Assembly: GCA_016870175.1 (NCBI GenBank)
Contig: VGCG01000001.1
Span: 32,430-96,429, forward strand
DNA length: 64,000 nt
Source of the DNA: Alphaproteobacteria bacterium
Lineage (GTDB): Bacteria; Pseudomonadota; Alphaproteobacteria; Pelagibacterales; Pelagibacteraceae
Direction: 5' to 3'
The notes under the pieces were generated by a model. The model was not told the DNA's origin. It did not search any database and was given only the letters and a program-made list of their open reading frames with translations. Each line of letters begins with the position of its first letter. Position 1 is the first letter of the stretch. A program made the translations under genes and the position numbers. This document shows positions 52,069 to 60,183 of the stretch, piece by piece.

Positions 52069-53232
52069 TTAGCTTAACATTTTTTTAATATTATCTAATG
52101 CTCGTGAAATATTATCTTTCGATGCAGCAAAACTAAATCTCACATAATCCTGACTAGTCTTACCAAAAGCTGTACCAGGAACGATAGCTACTCCAGCTTC
52201 ATGCATACATCTTTTAGTGAACACAGAGCCGTCCATTCCTGTACCAATAACCTTTGGAAAAGCATAAAATGCACCGCCTGGCATACTACACTCAACGCCT
52301 GGAAGACTGTTCAGACCATCATAAATTAATTTTCTTCTCTCATTAAACTTATCCATCATTTCATGTATAGAGTCATCTGGTCCATCTAAGGCAGCAATAC
52401 CAGCAAACTGAGCAGCAGCGTTAACACAAGAAACACTATTAATTAAAAGCCTGGTAATATGTGGAACTAGATTTTCTGGCCAAAAACTCCAACCCAATCT
52501 CCAACCTGTCATTGAATATGCTTTACTCCAACCTTCAAGAACAATTAACCTCTCTCTTAATGCTGGATAATTAAAAAAAGTTGGCATTTCTTTACCGTCA
52601 AAAATTTGTCTACTATAAATTTCATCACTTAAAATGACTACATGAGGATGTTTTTTAAGTCCTTCAGCTAATTTATCAATTTCTGCTTTTTCAACAAAAC
52701 TACCTGTTGGATTATTTGGATTAATTAATATTAATAATCTAGTCCTATCAGTAATTAATGACAAAATTTTATTTGCTGTAAATTTCAAGTCTTTATCCTC
52801 TGTTAAATCGTATGGTACTGCAGTTGAACCAGTATAATTTATCATTGACTCATAAATTGGAAACCCGGGTGTTGGGTGAATCATTTCTGCTCCTGGCTCA
52901 CCAAAACATTGAATAGCATAAGACATTGTAGGTTTACCACCCGGCATTATTATAATTCTTTCAGGATCTATAACTTGATTATAAAGTTTTTTAATTTTTC
53001 TAACAACTGATTGCCTACATTCTAGAATTCCGTTTGACAATACATATCCATGATGACCATCATCTAGAGCTTTTTTTGCAGCCTCAACAACATGCTTTGG
53101 AGTTTTAAAATCTGGTTGACCTAATCCTAAATGGATCATTGGTTTTCCTTGAGCTTCTAATTTTTTTGCTTCTGCTAAAATACTAAAAGCTGACTCTGTT
53201 CCCAGACGATCTAGACTTGATGCTAACTTCAT
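52069..53232 (-). CDS. Class I PLP-dependent aminotransferase (aspartate aminotransferase-like)
   Basis: A 387-residue fold-type I aminotransferase: GQPDFKTPKHVVEAAKKAL, HGYVLSNGILECRQSV, NPNNPTGSFVEK, VILSDEIYSRQIF and the Schiff-base lysine in LEGWSKAYSMTGWRLGW. C-terminal VRFSFAASKDNI carries the carboxylate-binding arginine. Sitting between a 2-hydroxyacid dehydrogenase and glcDEF, it is a candidate for amination of glyoxylate to glycine or of a related 2-oxoacid. That role is inferred from position only; the sequence says aspartate/alanine-type aminotransferase. Confidence 0.88.
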   Translation of the reverse strand: MKLASSLDRLGTESAFSILAEAKKLEAQGKPMIHLGLGQPDFKTPKHVVEAAKKALDDGHHGYVLSNGILECRQSVVRKIKKLYNQVIDPERIIIMPGGKPTMSYAIQCFGEPGAEMIHPTPGFPIYESMINYTGSTAVPYDLTEDKDLKFTANKILSLITDRTRLLILINPNNPTGSFVEKAEIDKLAEGLKKHPHVVILSDEIYSRQIFDGKEMPTFFNYPALRERLIVLEGWSKAYSMTGWRLGWSFWPENLVPHITRLLINSVSCVNAAAQFAGIAALDGPDDSIHEMMDKFNERRKLIYDGLNSLPGVECSMPGGAFYAFPKVIGTGMDGSVFTKRCMHEAGVAIVPGTAFGKTSQDYVRFSFAASKDNISRALDNIKKMLS

Positions 53233-53251
53233 ATTAATTATCTCCTATTTG

Positions 53252-54403
53252 CTATTTTCTATAAATTATTTTTGATCTATTAAGTTCTTTTAAATTTTTA
53301 CAACCCATCAATATCATATTTCTATTAATTTCATCATACATATTTTGTAAAACTTTTTCGACCCCGGCCTGACCACCCGCCCCTAATGAAAATAAAAACA
53401 TTTTTCCGAAACTACAAGCTGTCGCACCCGCGGCCAAGGCTTTTAATACATGTGTTCCTCTTCTAATACCCCCGTCTAGTATCAGTTCAAGCTTATCACC
53501 TACCGCATCTGAGATTGCTTTTACTTGGTCAAATGGTGATCTAGAGCCATCTAATTGTCTTCCGCCATGATTTGATATTATTATAGCGGTACAGCCAATA
53601 TCAATTGCTCTTTTTGCATCTTCGACTGACATAACACCCTTCAAGGCCATTGGTTTACTCCATTTTTTTATACAATATTCAGCATCCTTCCAATTCATTG
53701 AGGGATCGTATTGTTCATTAATGTATTCCATTACTGATTTTGCAATATTTGTTCCCTTTTCTGTTTTATTTTTAATGTTTGCAAGTTCAAATTTTTTATT
53801 GGTAAAATAATTAAACACCCAAGCTGGTCTCATAGCAAAACTAAGTAAACTATCTAATGTAAATTTTGGTGGTGTCGTAAAGCCTGTTCTGTGATCTCTC
53901 TCACGATTACCAGCAACTAGGGTATCTACAGTTATACACATTCCATCAAAATTGGCCCTGGCACATCTTTCAATCAAATCATCAGTTATTGATTTATCTT
54001 TGTGTATATATAATTGAAAAAGTTTAGGTCCACTGGACACATTTGCAACTTCCTCAATAGAAAATGATGCCATGGTAGACATACTATAAAATGTATTGAA
54101 TTTTTCTGCTGCTCTTGCTGAGGCTATATCTCCTTGGGGATTATATAAGCTTTGCATTGCTGTAGGTGATAAAAATAATGGCATATCTATTTTTCTACCA
54201 AAGACCGTTGTAGACAAATCTGGTTTTCCTACACTTGTAAGTATACTAGGTACCAGATCACAATCGTTAAAAGAATCTGTGTTTCTTTTTAGAGTTACTT
54301 CATCATCTGCACCACCATCTATATAATGAAAAATTGGTGCAGGAAGTTTTTTTTTTGCTAATTTTCTAAAATCTTCAAAATTATAACAATCTTTTAAATT
54401 CAT
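53252..54403 (-). CDS. lldD: FMN-dependent L-2-hydroxyacid dehydrogenase (lactate dehydrogenase-like)
   Basis: A 383-residue (beta/alpha)8 flavoprotein. It has APIFHYIDGGADDEVTLKRN, SPTAMQSLYNPQGDIASARA, the catalytic histidine and arginine in IISNHGGRQLDGSRSP and the phosphate-binding DGGIRRGTHVLKALAAGA. Members oxidise L-lactate, (S)-mandelate or glycolate and pass electrons to quinone, cytochrome or oxygen. With the D-specific GlcDEF nearby it widens hydroxyacid oxidation to the L series. The symbol is the customary family name, not a proven specificity. Only 18 bases separate it from the upstream PagL-like gene. Confidence 0.86.
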   Translation of the reverse strand: MNLKDCYNFEDFRKLAKKKLPAPIFHYIDGGADDEVTLKRNTDSFNDCDLVPSILTSVGKPDLSTTVFGRKIDMPLFLSPTAMQSLYNPQGDIASARAAEKFNTFYSMSTMASFSIEEVANVSSGPKLFQLYIHKDKSITDDLIERCARANFDGMCITVDTLVAGNRERDHRTGFTTPPKFTLDSLLSFAMRPAWVFNYFTNKKFELANIKNKTEKGTNIAKSVMEYINEQYDPSMNWKDAEYCIKKWSKPMALKGVMSVEDAKRAIDIGCTAIIISNHGGRQLDGSRSPFDQVKAISDAVGDKLELILDGGIRRGTHVLKALAAGATACSFGKMFLFSLGAGGQAGVEKVLQNMYDEINRNMILMGCKNLKELNRSKIIYRK

Positions 54404-54421
54404 TATTTCTTTTTAGATTTA

Positions 54422-54943
54422 TTAAAAGTTTTTAAGAAAATTTAACATATAACTATTTGCTCCTGGATTTTTTTTTCCTAAACTCGCATTAGATAAATGA
54501 TTATATGAAAAACCTAACTCACTATTTTTAAAAACATCAAAGGATAACTGGATCTCGCTTTTAAATTCAAGCAAATGACCTAAATCCTTTCCATCACCTT
54601 TGTAATATAAACCAGGAGTAAAACTTGGGGTTATATTTAAATTACCAATTTTATATTGACCTTGCACTCCAGTATAAAGATAACCAGCGCTATCAGCTGT
54701 AAACATTAACCCAGTAATAGGTGAAAAATTACCTAAAAGAGTATTTCTATTTAAATTTTCATTTTGATGCTGAAAACCTATTAAATTAGAATTTTTTCCT
54801 TTATCACTAAAGTCAAACAAACCAGTGTAAAAATTGAACTTTGTACTTTGATCAATTTTAATTTCTTCAGCATTAACAGAAATAAGAATAAAAAATAATA
54901 TACAAATCGAATAAACTCGTTTTAATTTCATTAAACAGATCAT
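54422..54943 (-). CDS. PagL-like outer-membrane protein (lipid A 3-O-deacylase family)
   Basis: A 173-residue exported beta-barrel-like protein. A signal peptide ends near SVNA-EE; amphipathic strands follow, and the last residue is phenylalanine as in many outer-membrane barrels. The segment FSYNHLSNASLGKKNPGANS matches the PagL/acyloxyacyl-hydrolase signature with the His-x-Ser catalytic pair (H and S of HLS). The acidic residue expected a little downstream is not obvious (Ala/Asn at NPGAN), so activity is uncertain. Two in-frame ATGs exist (54943 and 54931); the second gives the more typical signal peptide. It starts right after ccmH. Confidence 0.7.
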   Translation of the reverse strand: MICLMKLKRVYSICILFFILISVNAEEIKIDQSTKFNFYTGLFDFSDKGKNSNLIGFQHQNENLNRNTLLGNFSPITGLMFTADSAGYLYTGVQGQYKIGNLNITPSFTPGLYYKGDGKDLGHLLEFKSEIQLSFDVFKNSELGFSYNHLSNASLGKKNPGANSYMLNFLKNF

Positions 54944-54944
54944 A

Positions 54945-55310
54945 TTATTTTTTAGTAAATATAAAACTTTTAAATATTATCGCACCCCCGATTAAAAATA
55001 ACAATATTGGTAATAACCAAAGAATATAGGTATTAATATTCAATTCTGGATCATACAAAATCCATTGCCCATACTTATCTTTTAAAAAAAGATAAATTTG
55101 TTCCTCTGAAAACCCGTCGTTTAACTTTTCTTCAACTGTAACTTTTAGACTATTCGCGAATTCAGAATCTGAGTCGTAAACCGACTGTCCTTGACAAATT
55201 AAACATCTTAAGTTTTTTGTAATTTGATTTTTTAAATCTTCGTTGTCAGCTTTTAATTCATTGGAATTTAATAGTATAAAGAAGAAGAAAATTATTTTAA
55301 AATAATTCAT
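54945..55310 (-). CDS. ccmH: Cytochrome c maturation thiol-disulfide protein CcmH
   Basis: A 121-residue protein with a signal peptide, the family motif LRCLICQGQSVYDSDSEFA with the CxxC pair, FLKDKYGQWILYDP and a C-terminal membrane anchor (YILWLLPILLFLIGGAIIF). It reduces apocytochrome c before haem attachment. It is the short form without the TPR domain (CcmI). It overlaps ccmG by 4 nt. Confidence 0.94.
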   Translation of the reverse strand: MNYFKIIFFFFILLNSNELKADNEDLKNQITKNLRCLICQGQSVYDSDSEFANSLKVTVEEKLNDGFSEEQIYLFLKDKYGQWILYDPELNINTYILWLLPILLFLIGGAIIFKSFIFTKK

Positions 55311-55825
55311 TTTATCAAAGATTTTATTTCTATTAAAAACTGTTGATTAAGAGGCCCAATATATTTTTTTATAACTTTATTTTCATAAATTAGAAAGGTC
55401 TCAGGCACACCAAATGCTCCCCATTCAATTGCTATTGTTCCGGTCTCATCAACTAAGATTTTACTATAAGGATTACCTAATTCATTTAAATAGTTTTTAG
55501 CATTATTTAGCCTATCTTTATAATTAAGACCAATTAAATTGACTTTTTCATCTTTTGATAGATCCATTAATAAAGCATGTTCATCTCTACAAGGAACACA
55601 CCATGAAGACCAAATATTTAACAAATATGATTTTTTAGGATCAAATAATTCTTTCGAGCTCACCTGCAAATCAGAATCAAATATATTTGCAGAAAAGACT
55701 GGGATGTCATTTTCAATGTTTATTTTAGGTGTGTAAATACTATAATTGGTCAGTCCTTTATAAAAAATTAAAAAAATAATTATAAAAATTAAAATTATAA
55801 TAAAGAGAAAAAATTTACTTCTCAT
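55307..55825 (-). CDS. ccmG: Thiol:disulfide interchange protein CcmG (DsbE)
   Basis: About 172 residues with an N-terminal membrane anchor and a thioredoxin-like domain holding WSSWCVPCRDEH, the active-site CxxC. The C-terminal WGAFGVPETFLIYE carries the cis-proline. It supplies reductant for apocytochrome c in the periplasm. I place the start at the ATG at 55825, overlapping the ccmF 3' end by 11 nt; a TTG at 55846 is the alternative. Confidence 0.94.
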   Translation of the reverse strand: MRSKFFLFIIILIFIIIFLIFYKGLTNYSIYTPKINIENDIPVFSANIFDSDLQVSSKELFDPKKSYLLNIWSSWCVPCRDEHALLMDLSKDEKVNLIGLNYKDRLNNAKNYLNELGNPYSKILVDETGTIAIEWGAFGVPETFLIYENKVIKKYIGPLNQQFLIEIKSLIK

Positions 55826-57692
55826 TTTTTTTTTTAAAAAAACCAATTAAGGCTCCAAGACAAATTAAAACTACTGAACTCCAAATCCAAATCATAAATG
55901 GTTTTACTTGATATCTAACATTAAAATATTCTTGATTTTGCACTAAATTCATAACCATAAATTTATCTGATAAAAATGATGTTTTTATATCTGCTTCACT
56001 TGTAACAATATTTGGCTGATTATAAATTCTAAGTTCAGGCTTAAAATTATCAATTTTTCCATCAAAATTTTCGATAGTAAAATTTCCAATTATAGAAACA
56101 TAATTTTTTTGATTATTCTGAATAATTTCATTAAAAATTATTTTATTTCCATTATATTCAAAACTTTCGCTCTCTTTTAGATTAAAAATTATTTCTGTTG
56201 AAAAAATGTTATTTAATAAAATGCTTAAAATTAGTAAACTAAATCCAAAATGAGCAATATTTTGTGAAAAATTTTTTAATTTTTTTGTAAATAAATCTCT
56301 TATTGATATAAAAAATAAATAAAAAGCACTTGAAAGTAAAAATGTGTTAATAAGAAATTTCTGATCTGAATTTTTTAAAATAAAACTAGATACAAAAATG
56401 GACAACACAAAAAATAAAATTAAATTTACTTTATTTTCCAAATTTGATTTTATCCATTTTAAATTTGGCCCTATCGCCATAGCTAACAAAAATGGAAATA
56501 AAAAGGGGATGATCAATTTATGATAAAATGGTGGGCCGACAGATATTTTTTGTGAAGATATCACTTCTAGAAAAATTGGATAAATAGTGCCAATTAGAAC
56601 CACTGAAAGAAAATACATCATAAACCAATTATTAATTAAAATAGATGTTTCTTTGCTTAGCCAAAAAAAACTACTGTAATTCTTTATATTTTGCTTATGG
56701 AAAAAGAAAAAAATAAATATTGATAAAAAAATCAAAGAAAATAAAAAAATTAAAATATATAAACCTCTTTCAGGATCATTTGCAAAGCTGTGAACTGAAT
56801 TAAGTATTCCTGAACGAACTAAAAATGTTCCACACATACTCAATGTAAAAGTCATAATAGATAAAATAACCACCCAAGATGTTAAAACTATTTTTTTTTC
56901 CAAAACTAAAACGCAATGTAAGAGAGCTGTCAGTGTTAGCCATGGCATTAAAGATACATTTTCTACGGGATCCCAGAACCAAAATCCTCCCCAACCTAGT
57001 TCATAGTAAGCCCAAATTGAACCAAATAAAATTCCAAGGCTTAAAAAAAACCAAGTAACTAAAATCCATTTTTTAAGATGCGAGGCCCAGTCTCTCGAAA
57101 TAATATTTAATATTGTTGCAGCTAAAACTGAGGAGAAAATTATTGAAGAACCAACATAACCTACATATAAAATTGGTGGATGAATAGCTAAAAGAGGATC
57201 TTGTAGTATTGGGTTTAGCCCTAAACCTTGTTTGGGAATTGGAAAAATATAATTAAATGGATTGGATGTCTTAATTATAAAAATAAAAAAACCAATGATA
57301 ATTATTTCTTGAAATAATAAAGTCAAAATTCTGTACTGCTTTGACTGATTGTTAGATTTAAACAAAAAAATGAATATAAATAATGTTAAAACTAATTGCC
57401 AAAGCAACAAACTCCCCTCGTGATTTCCCCAAGTTCCAGATATTTTATAAAAAAGAGGTTTGGTTGTATGAGAATTATTAAATACAGTCTCATTGCTGAA
57501 ATCAGAATAAATAAAAGATAATACTAAACTTAAAAAACTAATAATTACAAAGAATAATTGAAAAAAAGTAAAATAAAAAATTTTTATATCTAATATTTTA
57601 TCTTGATAATTTATTATTGAAAAATAAAAAATAATTATTGAACTACACAGTCCTAAAATTAATGAATAATAACCAATTGTGCTGGATAACAA
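55815..57692 (-). CDS. ccmF: Haem lyase component CcmF
   Basis: A 625-residue integral membrane protein with about 15 hydrophobic segments and the WWD signature ELGWGGFWFWDPVENVSLMP. HPPILYVGYVG and HSFANDPERGLYIL blocks are also present. CcmF with CcmH ligates haem from CcmE to apocytochrome c. It starts one base after ccmE. Confidence 0.96.
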   Translation of the reverse strand: MLSSTIGYYSLILGLCSSIIIFYFSIINYQDKILDIKIFYFTFFQLFFVIISFLSLVLSFIYSDFSNETVFNNSHTTKPLFYKISGTWGNHEGSLLLWQLVLTLFIFIFLFKSNNQSKQYRILTLLFQEIIIIGFFIFIIKTSNPFNYIFPIPKQGLGLNPILQDPLLAIHPPILYVGYVGSSIIFSSVLAATILNIISRDWASHLKKWILVTWFFLSLGILFGSIWAYYELGWGGFWFWDPVENVSLMPWLTLTALLHCVLVLEKKIVLTSWVVILSIMTFTLSMCGTFLVRSGILNSVHSFANDPERGLYILIFLFSLIFLSIFIFFFFHKQNIKNYSSFFWLSKETSILINNWFMMYFLSVVLIGTIYPIFLEVISSQKISVGPPFYHKLIIPFLFPFLLAMAIGPNLKWIKSNLENKVNLILFFVLSIFVSSFILKNSDQKFLINTFLLSSAFYLFFISIRDLFTKKLKNFSQNIAHFGFSLLILSILLNNIFSTEIIFNLKESESFEYNGNKIIFNEIIQNNQKNYVSIIGNFTIENFDGKIDNFKPELRIYNQPNIVTSEADIKTSFLSDKFMVMNLVQNQEYFNVRYQVKPFMIWIWSSVVLICLGALIGFFKKKNEK

Positions 57693-57693
57693 A

Positions 57694-58113
57694 TTATTTC
57701 TCCTCGAGTGCTGATTTTACTTCAGGTGGCATATAATTTTCATCATGCTTGGCTAAAATTTTTGAAGCTGTTAAAAAGTTTTTGTCATTTAAATATCCCT
57801 CAGCAACTACTCCTTTTCCCTCTGAAAAAAGATTAGGCACTAACCCTGAATAAGTAACATTAATTTCATTCTTAAAATCTGTGATGACAAAACTAATTTC
57901 TTTTGAGTTTATAGATACAGAACTATTTTTAACCATCCCTCCAACTCTAATTTTTTTTTTACTAATATCGGTCAATTCCTTAATTTCGGTTGGAGATTGA
58001 AAATAGACAACATTTTCTTCTAAAGATTTTAAAATTAGAAAAACGCTTAAAATTAAGGTCGTTATAATTAGTACGACAAAGAAGAATCTTAATTTAACTT
58101 TCCGGCCATACAT
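57694..58113 (-). CDS. ccmE: Haem chaperone CcmE
   Basis: A 139-residue periplasmic OB-fold protein with an N-terminal anchor, [34 protein letters not shown] and the haem-binding histidine in [13 protein letters not shown]. It carries haem covalently from CcmC to CcmF. It lies 9 bases after ccmD. Confidence 0.95.
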   Translation of the reverse strand: MYGRKVKLRFFFVVLIITTLILSVFLILKSLEENVVYFQSPTEIKELTDISKKKIRVGGMVKNSSVSINSKEISFVITDFKNEINVTYSGLVPNLFSEGKGVVAEGYLNDKNFLTASKILAKHDENYMPPEVKSALEEK

Positions 58114-58122
58114 GATTTAAAG

Positions 58123-58350
58123 TTAATTGCCAGAAGCGTTGGACAAAATTTCTTTATTTATTCTTTGCAATTTAGCTAAATTTGCCTGCTCTGGATTTAA
58201 AGCTCCAAATTTGGAAGTAAATTTATTTTTTTCTTTATTATATTGTATTTTTGTAAACACATACAATCCTGTAAAACTTAAAAAAGTAAAACCAAAAGCT
58301 AATAAAACGTATAATCCATATCCATTCATAAATATTACTTGGTTGATCAT
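58123..58350 (-). CDS. ccmD: Haem exporter accessory protein CcmD
   Basis: A 75-residue protein with one membrane helix (YGLYVLLAFGFTFLSFTGLYV) and a charged cytoplasmic tail. The position between ccmC and ccmE with a 4-nt overlap of ccmC supports the name. It helps release holo-CcmE from the CcmABC complex. Sequence conservation is weak, so the call leans on size and context. Confidence 0.85.
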   Translation of the reverse strand: MINQVIFMNGYGLYVLLAFGFTFLSFTGLYVFTKIQYNKEKNKFTSKFGALNPEQANLAKLQRINKEILSNASGN

Positions 58351-59054
58351 AGTCTATCTAATCCTCTACTTTTAAGTTTTATCAATTCTGTATTATATTT
58401 CATTAAAAAAATTAATAACGAAAATAGAGTAAATGCCGCAGTCATTATTAATAATGGAAAAAGCATCGAGACATGAATTGTATTTTTTGATAAAATATTA
58501 ATAGAAGCAGGCTGATGCAAAGTGTTCCACCAGTCTACAGAAAATTTAATAATGGGGACGTTTATAATTCCTAAAATTGTAATGAGTGAAGTAATTTTAA
58601 AAACTTTTTCTTGATCTTCATAAATACGCCATGCAACTAAATACATGGCATAAAATAAAGCTAATATTAACATAGAAGTAATTCTAGCATCCCACGCCCA
58701 CCAAGTACCCCATGTTGGTTTACCCCAAATAGCTCCTGTGACCAATGCAATAACATTAAATACAAATCCTGATGGGGCTAAACTTTTTGAAATTAAAAAT
58801 AAATTTTTATTTTTAAAAATAAATCCTATTAAAGATAAAAAAGTTAATAGCGAAAAAATTCCAAGGGAAATCCAGGCTGCAGGTACATGCACATACATAA
58901 TTCTTACTGCATGACTTTGTTTATAATCTTCAGGAGATAAAATTAGAGCCTCAGTTAATCCAACAGAGAGGACAACTATAAATAAAAATAAAACATATTT
59001 AAATGCTCTAGATGTTATTAAAAAAATTTTATTAGGTTCAAAAAATTTAAACAT
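58347..59054 (-). CDS. ccmC: Haem-handling protein CcmC
   Basis: A 235-residue membrane protein with six hydrophobic segments and the WWD-like motif WGTWWAWDARITSML, flanked by haem-ligand histidines in VHVPAAWISLG and TLHQPASI. It loads haem onto CcmE. A consensus TATAAT lies 7 bases before the ATG, so its transcript may be almost leaderless. ccmA and ccmB are not adjacent. Confidence 0.95.
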   Translation of the reverse strand: MFKFFEPNKIFLITSRAFKYVLFLFIVVLSVGLTEALILSPEDYKQSHAVRIMYVHVPAAWISLGIFSLLTFLSLIGFIFKNKNLFLISKSLAPSGFVFNVIALVTGAIWGKPTWGTWWAWDARITSMLILALFYAMYLVAWRIYEDQEKVFKITSLITILGIINVPIIKFSVDWWNTLHQPASINILSKNTIHVSMLFPLLIMTAAFTLFSLLIFLMKYNTELIKLKSRGLDRL

Positions 59055-59060
59055 AATTTC

Positions 59061-59066
59061 ATTATA
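59061..59066 (-). promoter_or_regulatory. Consensus -10 box immediately before ccmC
   Basis: TATAAT on the minus strand lies six bases from the ccmC ATG. Transcription would start at or next to the start codon. No clear -35 box is present at the usual spacing. Confidence 0.35.
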
Positions 59067-59107
59067 TCTTAAAATGTATTCTAAAAATTTTTATTATGAA
59101 AGGTTTC

Positions 59108-59164
59108 TCTGATCAAGAATGCAGAGGGTATAAAAATTTAACACTCTTGATCAGAATATAACCC
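59108..59164. ncRNA. Possible structured RNA or operator: 11-bp inverted repeat with pseudoknot topology
   Basis: In the 172-bp spacer between hspQ and ccmC, TCTGATCAAGA (59108-59118) pairs perfectly with TCTTGATCAGA (59145-59155). Two more pairs extend it after one mismatch. A second helix, GGGTATA (59126-59132) with TATA-a-CCC (59157-59164), crosses the first, giving H-type pseudoknot order. No T-tract follows on either strand, so it is not an ordinary terminator. Strand is undecided because the topology is symmetric; minus-strand read-through from hspQ into ccmC would transcribe it. Confidence 0.45.
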
Positions 59165-59226
59165 CATAAAAATAAATAAATAGTGTGACTAAGATTTGAA
59201 CTAAATATGTTAAAAAAGTGTTGGTC

Positions 59227-59547
59227 TTAATTAGAAAGTTTAAAGTAACTCGTTTCTTTTTTACCTGAAAAAACCTCGTCAATTAAAGGGTGTTTTATTG
59301 GTTCATCTGAATCATCAATTAAAAGATTTTGCTCAGATACATATGCCTCATAGGTAATTTCGTCATTTTCTGCCAACAAATGATAAAAAGGTTGATCTTT
59401 TCTTGGTCTTACATTTTTTGGGATAGACTGATACCACTCCTCAGAGTTATTAAATTCAAAATCTACATCGTAAATCACGCCTCTAAAATGAAAAAGTTTG
59501 TGTTTTACAACTTCACCTATAGAAAATTTAGCTTTTTGAACAATCAT
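59227..59547 (-). CDS. hspQ: Heat-shock protein HspQ (hemimethylated-DNA-binding-like domain)
   Basis: A 106-residue protein with KFSIGEVVKHKLFHFRGVIY, WYQSIPKNVRPRKDQPFYHL and YVSEQNLLID, the YccV/HspQ domain. In enterobacteria HspQ influences Lon protease specificity and DnaA stability. The C-terminus (FSGKKETSYFKLSN) is slightly extended. It lies upstream of the ccm run with a 172-bp spacer and diverges from yciB. Confidence 0.9.
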   Translation of the reverse strand: MIVQKAKFSIGEVVKHKLFHFRGVIYDVDFEFNNSEEWYQSIPKNVRPRKDQPFYHLLAENDEITYEAYVSEQNLLIDDSDEPIKHPLIDEVFSGKKETSYFKLSN

Positions 59548-59631
59548 ATTATGAGTATGGGTATTTAATAGTAAAAATCAATAAGAAAAATTAACTATTA
59601 TATTATTTTACTCATATGATAATATCTTTTA

Positions 59632-60183
59632 GTGAATAAATCTTTCTTAAAATTTATTACTGATTTTGGCCCCTTAATAATCTTTTTTTTCTACTACTAC
59701 CTAAGTGATAAAAATCTTAAAGTTGCGATTCCTCCTCTTATAATTGCGACAATTATATCCTTAATAATTATGTGGTTTTTAGAAAAACAAATTCCCAAAG
59801 TACCACTTTTAAGCGGTATATTAATTACTTTATTTGGTGGGTTAACAATTTATTTTAATAACCCAATTTTTATTTATATCAAACCAACAATTATCAATAT
59901 TTTTTTTGGGTTAGTACTAATTTTTGGAAGGTATTTTACTAATGAACCAATTTTAAAAAAAATAATCGGAAAGGCAATCCCATTGACTGATAAAGGATGG
60001 TCAATATTAACGAAAAGATGGGTCTATTTTTTTTTTGCTTTAGCAATTTTAAATGAATTTGTTTGGAGAACTCAATCTGAGGAATTTTGGGTAAATTTTA
60101 AAGTTTGGGGAATGTTACCAATAACATTTGTATTTACTGCTTTTCAATTCAGCATAATTAATAAATATAAAATAAATGAATAG
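59632..60183 (+). CDS. yciB: Inner-membrane septation protein A family (YciB/IspZ)
   Basis: A 183-residue protein with five or six hydrophobic segments and family blocks FITDFGPLIIFFFYYY, IPKVPLLSGILITLFGGLTI, LTDKGWSILTKRWVYFFF and LNEFVWR. YciB proteins affect envelope synthesis and septation, but the mechanism is unsettled. The start is a GTG at 59632. A TTAACT-18-TATGAT promoter guess (59591-59620) would put the transcript start within a few bases of it. The end overlaps the next gene by 8 nt. Confidence 0.9.
   Translation: MNKSFLKFITDFGPLIIFFFYYYLSDKNLKVAIPPLIIATIISLIIMWFLEKQIPKVPLLSGILITLFGGLTIYFNNPIFIYIKPTIINIFFGLVLIFGRYFTNEPILKKIIGKAIPLTDKGWSILTKRWVYFFFALAILNEFVWRTQSEEFWVNFKVWGMLPITFVFTAFQFSIINKYKINE

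Noticed and set aside
54404..54421. Glycine or other riboswitch before the hydroxyacid/glycolate genes
   Set aside because: Only 18 bases lie upstream of the FMN dehydrogenase gene, too short for any known aptamer, and the upstream region is coding.
59101..59164. Rho-independent terminator after hspQ
   Set aside because: The inverted repeat has no T-tract on either strand and the loop is long, so an ordinary terminator is unlikely.
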